This document shows positions 57,321-64,000 of a stretch of 64,000 nt of DNA, one piece after another; position 1 is the stretch's first letter; each line of letters begins with the position of its first letter. Location of the stretch: contig NC_080042.1 of NCBI RefSeq assembly GCF_012489685.1, forward strand, positions 24,256,150 to 24,320,149, written 5' to 3'. Below the pieces are notes generated by a model that did not search any database, was not told where the DNA came from, and worked only from the letters and a program-made list of their open reading frames with translations. Position numbers and translations under genes: made by a program. The stretch comes from Lotus japonicus (Eukaryota > Streptophyta > Magnoliopsida > Fabales > Fabaceae).

Positions 57321-57439
57321 CTTGTTAAAAACAGGGAACTCGATTTTGAAGAGAGTTCAAACAAACTCTTGTATCTGTTCATTATCTCCAGGTTCCTGTG
57401 CCCGAAACTGATTACATGGGAAGGCTAGAATTTCAAGAC
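57321..57439 (-). pseudogene. Glutathione peroxidase-like exon, with an in-frame stop
   Basis: A 119-base exon on the minus strand between TTCTTTATTCAG and a GTAAAA donor. It reads [27 protein letters not shown], then a TGA, then [20 protein letters not shown] and QEPG are the hallmark motifs of plant phospholipid-hydroperoxide glutathione peroxidases, which reduce lipid peroxides with thioredoxin. The TGA (57357-57359) takes the place of a Cys that follows the active region in the family, so the copy is dead. Gly to Arg after CNQF is another change from the usual NQFG. No flanking exons were found, so only this exon is supported. Confidence 0.72.
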
Positions 57440-57886
57440 CTGAATAAAGAAGACCAAGTTTTTTAGATAGACAAAGAGACCCCACAGTTTGTGAGTTGTT
57501 TGAACCTTGAAAACATGAGAAGCTTATTGCTATATGGTATATATAGCCAAAATCTTGAATCAATCCATAATTAATAATGGTCCTTAACTAAGAATGTCAA
57601 AACTCAAAAAAATGTTAAAAATTAGTAGCAAGCATTGTGTCTTATTAGTGATATGCAATTCTGCCAATACATAACTTGAGTTGTTAGAAAATCGAACAAG
57701 AAAATAACTCAGCAATGAAAGGGACACCAACAAAGCAACATACGAGAAGGAAAACAATGAGAACAAGATAAGGACACATAATAGAAAACAAACATTTTGA
57801 TTTGTATTTCTCATGCAACGGGCTCAATTCTGTGTAATTTGAATTAGTGAACCAACTGTAGAGACATCATCAGTTTTGAAACTTAA
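57440..57886. other. AT-rich spacer left of a gypsy relic
   Basis: Nothing recognised apart from the polypyrimidine tract of the preceding acceptor. CTTAA at 57882-57886 may be the target duplication of the next element. Confidence 0.35.
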
Positions 57887-58258
57887 TGTAAGGGAATTGG
57901 CCATCGCAAGTTTCAGGTAAAGGAACAACAAAAGAAACTAGACTGGGCGAGACCCCTGGGTCCCTCGCCCAGGAGACTTGACCTTGGGCGGGGGACGCAT
58001 CATGACCTTGGGCCTCCCTTCCCGAGGCCCAACTGGCCCATCTGAATAGGAAAGAGGCGCCGAAGCCCAACTCCACCTCTATAAATAGGAGGGAAATACC
58101 AATTGTAAAGGATTTTTAGCTCATTTGAATAATAATAGCATTGAAATTCAGTTACATTTTCTCTCTCTAAGTGGTTAGAGCTTCCCTCTCTAAGCATTCT
58201 CATCACCTTCCTCATACTTTGGGTACTACCTTCCCTCTCTATGTTCTAGCACGGAACA
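57887..58258 (+). repeat. 5' LTR of the Tat-like relic (about 372 bp)
   Basis: Starts TGTAAGGGAATTGG and ends near CACGGAACA, just before the primer site. TATAAATAGG near 58079-58088 lies in the dyad CCTCTATAAATAGGAGG. GC-rich U3 (GGGCGAGACCCCTGGGTCCC). Confidence 0.75.
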
Positions 58259-58260
58259 TT

Positions 58261-58278
58261 TGGCATCGTCTGTGGGGA
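58261..58278 (+). other. Primer binding site of the Tat-like relic
   Basis: TGGCATCGTCTGTGGGGA, the usual position and style for Tat-branch elements; the exact tRNA is not assigned here. Confidence 0.6.
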
Positions 58279-58451
58279 TCGGTAGATTTCTATTCCCGGA
58301 CTACGTGGATCGTGATTCAGAGGAGTGAAACTCATTTTTCTGAGCAATTTTCTGAAATTTTCTTCGTAGATAGTGATTGAGAGGAGAGATTCCTTGATTC
58401 TGAGTTTCGAAGATTTTCCGTTGGAGCATCTAGGAAAACTAGTGGAGCTCA

Positions 58452-58952
58452 ATGGTGAGGCATCGATTGTCAGATGGAGAGAGGTTAGAGCGAGCACGCG
58501 AGCCGCCGCAACGACACGATGAGCAAGCAAGGTCTTTAGCTTCTTTCTCGAGAAACGAGGGAGGTGTGCAGCTTCAACCTCAAGAACCGAGTGATGGAGC
58601 GGGTTGGCGAGGGCTGATTCGCGACGTCATAAATCGCCTGGAACAACATGATGCGGAAACGAGCGCCACAAACACAGCGCCAGAGCTTGATGCTTCATAC
58701 AGACAACATTACCGAGATTCCATACAACGACTGGAGTCTCCTTTTTCTCAAAGACAGATGGAAGAGGAGTGGTGTGCTTATCACCGAATCTCAGGACACG
58801 ATACTGGAAAATGTCGGCCTCTACAGCGCACGGTGGTAAAGCTGATTGTAGCAGGGAAATCAGCCACGACGCGGGGCAATGTGTTTCCGACGGCGAAAGA
58901 GGTTCGCACGATTGCTGGAGGTTTCGGTGGAGGAACGGAAGCGATACGTTAG
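58452..58952 (+). pseudogene. Tat-like gag remnant, internally deleted
   Basis: The 166-codon frame starts MVRHRLSDGERLERAREPPQ, has an Arg/Gln-rich N-terminus and a spacer LIRDVINRLEQHD. It then jumps to the end of gag, WCAYHRISGHDTGKCRPLQR, a zinc-knuckle-like segment, and the junction RTIAGGFGGG that normally precedes protease. The capsid core is missing between them. Members of this branch usually have a much longer gag, so this is a deletion derivative. A stop at 58950 separates it from protease. Confidence 0.6.
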
Positions 58953-60173
58953 AGCGGTGAATGCAGTTACAGAGATTCCTTTTGGTTTTCAACATCTAGA
59001 TATCAAGTTTTCGTCTGCTGATTTATGCGGAATAAAACCGCATTTAGATGATCCGAGATCTCCCTCCGTGTTAATCAACTCACCGTGCAGCGAGTACTTC
59101 TAGACCAGGGACGTTCGGCGGACATCATTTACGGCGGAGCGTTTGCTTGGCTCGGTGTGCGCGAGGGAAGTCTTGCTCCTTATGGGGGAACCCTGGTGGG
59201 ATTCGCGGGCGAGCAAGTATGGGTGAAGGGCGCTATTGACCTTGATACCACGTTTGGCGAGGAAGAGAACGCTAGGACGATCAGCGTCAAATATTCCTTG
59301 AGGCGGAGGGGTCATACAACATGATCATCGGGCGAAACACCTTAAACCGTCTGTGCGCCGTGATCTCAACAGCACACCTGGCGGTGAAGTATCCACTGCC
59401 GAGTGGGCATATTGAAAGAATTGTTGTGGATTAAAGGATCGCAAGGGAATGCTACTGTAATGCTGTGGATCGGTATGGGAAGAAAAATGCTTCAGTCGGG
59501 CACCGTTGCAGCGAAGTTGAAGCGCCAGAAGAAAATTTGGACCCAAGGGGCGAGGGACGTGTCAGTAGGCCCACACCGATAGAAGAAACCAAAGAGCTGA
59601 AGTTCGGCGAGAAGATACTCAAGATAGGAACCAAGTTAAGTAAGGACCAAGAACAAAGGTTATCAAAGTTGTTAGGCAACAATCTAGACCTTTTTGCCTA
59701 GAGTCACAAGGATATGCCAGGTATAGACCCAAACTTCATTTGCCACAGGCTTGCATTGAATCCAGGGGCTAAGCCTATAACCCAAACTCGCCGGAGAATG
59801 GGAAACGAGAAAGAGAAGGCTATCCAGCAAGAGGTAAACAAGTTGCTTGCGGCAGACTTCATACGGGAAATCAAGTACCCTACCTGGTTGGCAAATGTTG
59901 TGATGGTCAAGAAGGCGAACGGGAAGTGGCGAATGTGCATGGATTATACAGACTTGAACAAGGCATGCCCAAAGGATTCCTATCCCTTGCCGAGCATAGA
60001 TAAGCTGGTGGACGGAGCATCAGGGAATGAACTTCTGAGTTTAATGGATGCTTATTCAGGATATCATCAAATCAAGATGCATCCGTCGGACGAAGACAAA
60101 ACAGCTTTTATGACCGCAAGGGTGAACTACTGTTACCAAACTATGCCTTTTGGGTTGAAGAATGCGGGGGCGA
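58953..60173 (+). pseudogene. Tat-like protease and RT remnant
   Basis: Protease-type motifs FSSADLCGIKPHLDDP (near 59010) and VLLDQGRSADIIYGGAFAWL (59094) are followed by GTLVGFAGEQVWVKG. The frame then changes near 59310-59330 (IIGRNTLNRLCAVISTAHLA in another frame). A third segment from 59465 contains RPTPIEETKELKFGEK, a TAG at 59699-59701, then RT: MPGIDPNFICHRLAL, ADFIREIKYPTWLANVVMVK, RMCMDYTDLNKACPKDSYPL, MDAYSGYHQIKM, TMPFGLKNAGA. It stops at 60173 before the catalytic Asp-Asp motif because another element's LTR begins there. Confidence 0.75.
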
Positions 60174-61558
60174 TGATGACCCGGGTTTGTATGATGTTTT
60201 TATGGTTTTTCCTTGTAGGTTTTGAGTCCTTTTCTTGTGTCTCATGTAGTGTTTCATGCATTCTCATGCATTTTTACTTTTATTTGTGCATTTGCATTAG
60301 TTTAGTAATTGTGTAGTTTTATAAGGACTTTAGTTGCATTTTAGTATAGTTTTGAGTCTTTTGTTAATTGTCATTAGTTTTGAGTCCCTTGTGCAATTAA
60401 ATGGTTGGTATTCTTGATATTTTTCCTTGAGCTTTGATGAGAGTAATCAGGTCTGAAACTGAAGAAGAAGGAAGGTCAAGAAGCTTGGTGAATTGAAGGG
60501 AGGCTTAAAGAGGCATAAAGAGGAGTTAAAATGAAAATCAAGGGACTTTCCAGCGAGTCTGAGCGCCTAGGCATGCTCCATTGGCGCCTAGGCGCCAATT
60601 GCCCTGTTCCAGAAATTGGAATTGGCGCCTAGGCGCTCTGAATTGGCGCCTAGGCGCCAATTACCTCCAGGGGCCATATTTTCAGCATGGAATTGGCGCT
60701 CAGGCGCTCTGAATTGGCGCCTGAGCGCCCGGAACAACCCAAACTCGTGATTTTTGGCTATAAATAGGATTTTAGTCATTTTCTTTTGTAATCTTTGATA
60801 CCCATTCCATTTTTACATAAGTTTAGAAGGAGAGGAACATCTAGGAGAGTGAGAGAAGGCTTCCAAGCTTGTAATTCAGGTTCTTAGCCAAGTATGGCTC
60901 TTGCCATGCTTGGCTAATCTCTCTTCTTTTACTTTGGTTTTCTTGTAAGACTTTTCCTTTTAAGTTATAATCTTAAGTTCTTTCCCACATGTTCTTCTTC
61001 TTTCCTTGAATCCCATATCCATTCTTTATGTTTCAAGTTAGAACATGTGCTAGCTTTATGCTTTTCTATAATAGAACGGAAGTTTGTTATAGATTAGGGA
61101 CTTGTTATGGGATTACCTCTTCTATACTTGCTGCTAGGAATAGAGGAAGGGTTGGGGTTTGTTGGCCTGAACTTTATAATCTTTATGCTTCAAACAAGTG
61201 TTTAAGTACGCAAGGAATTAGACTTATCTTTTGGTTTGAAAGAATTATCTATGCGAGGCATCGATAGGTAGTTGCTTAGGCTATAACATCAAGGAGAGAT
61301 TCATGAGAACATGTGCTTAGAATGATGTGCTTGAATTGATTAGTTGAGCAAGAACCCAAAGTAAATCACTCTTTCTTTTCATTCTCTGTTTCATTTCTGA
61401 ATTTATATTTTCTTTTTCCTTATTACTACTTCGTCATATGTTTGCCTCAATAAAACAAACCTTCAAACTCAAAGCTTGAACCGATTCTATTCATTCACAA
61501 TCCCTGTGGTTTGATATTTAAAACCAGGTGGATTCGTACACTTGCGGATTTACCAACA
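60174..61558 (+). repeat. Gypsy LTR with Athila/Tat-type primer site, inserted in the RT relic
   Basis: Begins TGATGACCCGGG (60174, or 60177 if the first TGA is target sequence) where the RT homology breaks, and ends TTACCAACA. TATAAATAGG lies near 60761-60770. It contains a cluster of GGCGCC palindromes at 60559-60730. Only about 80 bases of its interior follow before the next relic. Confidence 0.72.
60559..60730 (+). repeat. Cluster of GGCGCC(T)AGGCGCC palindromes
   Basis: A perfect 20-bp palindrome at 60580-60599, a perfect 22-bp palindrome at 60641-60662 (core TTGGCGCCTAGGCGCCAA in both), plus variants GGCGCCTAGGCGC (60624) and the inverted pair GGCGCTCAGGCGC / GGCGCCTGAGCGCC (60694-60729). 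All lie just upstream of the TATA box. Confidence 0.9.
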
Positions 61559-61564
61559 AGTTTT

Positions 61565-61582
61565 TGGCGCCGTTGCCGGGGA
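61565..61582 (+). other. Primer binding site, Athila/Tat type
   Basis: TGGCGCCGTTGCCGGGGA six bases after the LTR end. Confidence 0.75.
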
Positions 61583-61639
61583 TTGTTTGTGGTTTTCGGT
61601 TTAAGTTAAAGAGTTTGTTTGTTTGTGTTACTAAACATT

Positions 61640-64000
61640 GCATTGTAGACATAGCCACTATGGATTGAAATGATGACTTCCAACATATAGGTCTCCCTGC
61701 AAGAGTAAATACATATCATGTTGTAGACCTTCTATCATCCAGATTACCTGTATAGTTAGAGTCCACATATCCCACAATTGATGGAACATCGTGCTCCTTG
61801 TTGAACATGATACCACGATCTGTTGTACCCTTCAAATACCTTAGGATCCACTTGACTACTTCCCAATGCCGCTTCTCTGACTTGGACATGAACTTACACA
61901 CTTGACTAACTGCTTGTGCCAAATCTTATCTAGTGCAAACCATAGCATACATCAAACAACCAACTGCACTAGCATAAGGAATCTTAGACATACCTTCAAT
62001 CTCTGAGTTTGTCTTCGGACATTGTTCCGGAGAAAGCTTAAAATGATTCGCCAATGGAGTACTCACAAGATTTGCCTTGCTCATGTCAAATCTGCTCAAA
62101 ACACCTTCAACATAGCTCTTCTTAGACATCCATAATTTTTTAGCGCCTCTGCCCCTGTGAATTTCCATCCCATGAATCTTCTTTGCAGCACCCAGATCCT
62201 TCATGTCAAAATCCTTACCCAACTTGGTCTTCAACTCATTTACATCATGTAAATGGTTGACAACAATCAGCATATCATAAACATAAAGTAATAGGAAAAT
62301 AAAAGAGCCATCATCAAGGCTCCTCACATAAACACATCAATCATAGTCACACCTTCTATATCCAATCCGGAGCATGTATGAATCAAAGCGCTTGTACCAC
62401 TGCCTTGGAGACTGCTTCAAGCCATTCAAAGACCTCTTCAATTTGCAAACAAGTCTGCCATCTCCAGTTTCACTGAATCCCTCTGGCTGCTCCATGTAGA
62501 TTTGCTCCTCTAGATTACCATGGAGGAAAGCTGTTTTCACATCCATCTGCTCTAAGTGCATACCCAGCTGGCTACCAAAGCTAATACTCCCCTGATAGAA
62601 GTGTGTCTAACCACTGGACTGAAAATCTCATCATAATCAATTCCCTTCTGCTGCGAATACCCCTTTGCAACTAGGCGAGCCATGAACTTTTCCCATTCTT
62701 TTTCTGTTACTGCTTGCTTTTTCTTGTACACCCACTTACAACCAATAGCTCTCTTTCCATGGGGCAGCTGAACAAGATCCCATATCTCATTCTTTTTCAA
62801 GGACTTCATCTCCTCCACCATAACACCCATCCACTTATCTTTCTCCTGGCTAGCCATAGCCTCATGATAAGTAGAGGGGTCTCCTGAGCTGGTAAGAAGG
62901 ACATATGCTGCTAAGTCTTCAAACTCATATCTCACTAGAGGTGTAATACGACGATGCTCCCTATCACGCACAAGTGTATAGTCTTGTACTCCACCTGAAT
63001 CTGAGCCTGGTACACTCTGTTGTTGGGCTACAATCTGCCTACGACTCATTGGTGTCTCCTCAATGCCCACCTGAATCTTGTCCTGACTGGAATTTTCTAC
63101 CTCAATATCTGGCACAACTATCACATCTGACTATTTCAACATTGACTGCTCAACAAATACAACATCTCTACTGGCAACCACTTTCCTCTTGACTGGATCC
63201 CACCACTTGTACCCCTTCACACCTTTATTATAGACAATAAAGATGCACTATTTTGACTTTGGCTCAGTTTAGACCGATCTTCACTGGAAATATGCACATA
63301 TGCTGGACACCAAAAAATCCTCAAATTACTGAGATCAATGGTGTTACCTGTCCACACCTCCTCTGCAACTTTTCCATCCAAAGAAGCTCGTGGTGACCTG
63401 TTGACTAGATAGCACGCCATATTGATTGTTGCTGCCCATAAACCTTTTGAAAGACCAACATTCAACCGAAGGCACATGGCCTTCTCTGTCAGAGTTCTAT
63501 TCATCCTCTTTGCAACACCATTCTGCTGTGGTGTCTTCCTCACAGAAAAGTGCCTCTGAATTCCATTCTCCTCACATAAATGCATGAACTTCTTGTCAGT
63601 GTATTCAGTTCCATTATCAGACCGCAAATACTTTATTTTTCTCCCTGTTTGATTCTCAACCTCTGCCTTCCACAATTTGAACTTGGCAAAGACCTCAGAT
63701 TAATATTTCATAAAATAAACCCAGACCTTACGAGAAAAATCATCATTAGGCCCCTAAACATCAGAATGGACATAATCTAAGATTCCCTTGGTCTTGTGTT
63801 GCCCGGTCTTGAAACGAACTCTACACTGTTTCCCACGAACACAATACTTGCACAATCCAATTGTGCAACTGCGAACACCCTTCAGCAGATTCCTCTTATG
63901 TAGTTTTATCATCTCACATTCACTGAGATGACCCAAGCGCATGTGCCACAGTTTGGTTGCATCATCATCAGTTTGGAAGTCACCAGTTCAATCCATAGTA
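61640..64000 (-). pseudogene. Decayed Ty1/copia pol (Tnt1-like), continues past the window
   Basis: Read right to left: GAG-pre-integrase (MRLGHLSECEMIKLHKRNLL, 63942), integrase (LRSDNGTEYTDKKFMHLCEE and TPQQNGVAKRMNRTL, 63675-63217), RT (KARL-type ARLVAKGYSQQKGIDYDEIF, MDVKTAFLHGNLEEQIYMEQ, LYVYDMLIV, 63124-61926) and RNase H ([29 protein letters not shown], 61922-61716), ending at about 61640 with no LTR. At least five stops or frame changes separate these pieces. Two catalytic residues are also changed: the integrase Glu is Lys (63508-63510) and the first Asp of the RT YVDD box is Tyr (YVYD, 62274-62285). No activity is possible. Confidence 0.85.

Larger units (their letters stand above)
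57887..60173 (+). mobile_element. Tat-like Ty3/gypsy relic, truncated in RT
   Basis: LTR 57887-58258, primer site TGGCATCGTCTGTGGGGA at 58261-58278, then decayed gag, protease and the first half of RT in two frames. It ends abruptly at 60173, where a different LTR begins. Motifs (FSSADLCGIKPHLDDP, MPGIDPNFICHRL, YPTWLANVVMVKKANGKWRM) are of the Tat/Ogre-Retand branch. Confidence 0.82.

Noticed and set aside
57357..57359. TGA in the glutathione peroxidase exon as a selenocysteine codon
   Set aside because: Animal GPX uses TGA at the catalytic site, but this TGA is further along the protein, after the CNQF region, in an exon without its neighbours. Land plants also lack selenoprotein synthesis. 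It is a plain nonsense change.

Overview
The window is nuclear DNA of a flowering plant. It is a dense nest of LTR retrotransposons with a few broken host-gene exons between them, and no intact ordinary host gene is recognisable. The style of the families (Sirevirus/SIRE-type copia, Tekay-type chromovirus gypsy, RPA1-like and F-box/FBD relics) suggests a eudicot, most likely a legume; the legume call is inference. A run of 100 N at 51186-51285 shows this is a scaffolded assembly.

Regions from left to right: (1) 1-10732, the 3' nine-tenths of a plus-strand Sirevirus: gag, pol with one stop, an extra env-position ORF with one stop, an antisense coiled-coil ORF with its own TATA box, several polypurine motifs and the 3' LTR. 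It sits inside an RPA1-like gene whose three remaining exons lie at 10733-11378. (2) 9213-18788, a tandem duplication of about 4.76 kb holding the Sirevirus LTR, the RPA1-like fragment and the first 1.56 kb of a gypsy LTR; a 29-bp motif is triplicated at the joint. (3) 17232-27814, a Tekay-derived, non-autonomous gypsy element with 3.6-kb LTRs and a CTGAG target duplication. (4) 27849-31969, a solo Tekay-type LTR on the minus strand (GTTAT target duplication) that contains a conserved ORF. (5) 31970-36035, possible host exons, one end of a CACTA transposon, an F-box/FBD gene tail cut at that end, and AT-rich spacer. (6) 36036-42285, a minus-strand copia element with 507-bp LTRs and two frameshifts. 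(7) 42286-51185, a minus-strand Tekay element inserted in the copia 5' LTR, with an intact 1479-codon gag-pol; its 3' LTR carries the same conserved ORF as the solo LTR. (8) After the gap, a second Sirevirus (minus; pol fragment, complete gag, LTR) abutting a truncated older Sirevirus LTR, 51286-55760. (9) 55761-57886, spacer with one exon of a glutathione peroxidase pseudogene. (10) 57887-61640, a Tat-like gypsy relic cut by another gypsy LTR with an Athila/Tat-type primer site. (11) 61640-64000, a decayed minus-strand copia pol that runs off the window.

How the parts work together: the coding capacity is retroelement machinery (capsid/nucleocapsid, protease, integrase, reverse transcriptase, RNase H). 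The tRNA-iMet primer sites, polypurine tracts, LTR ends and target duplications agree with each other and give a relative history: copia before Tekay; gypsy insertion before the tandem duplication. The most interesting candidates are a small protein gene inside the Tekay-type LTRs, which shows a codon pattern of purifying selection and a SUMO-interaction-like C-terminus; an antisense gene in the Sirevirus; an array of cUUCGg hairpins in a gypsy LTR; and the microhomology-joined tandem duplication.
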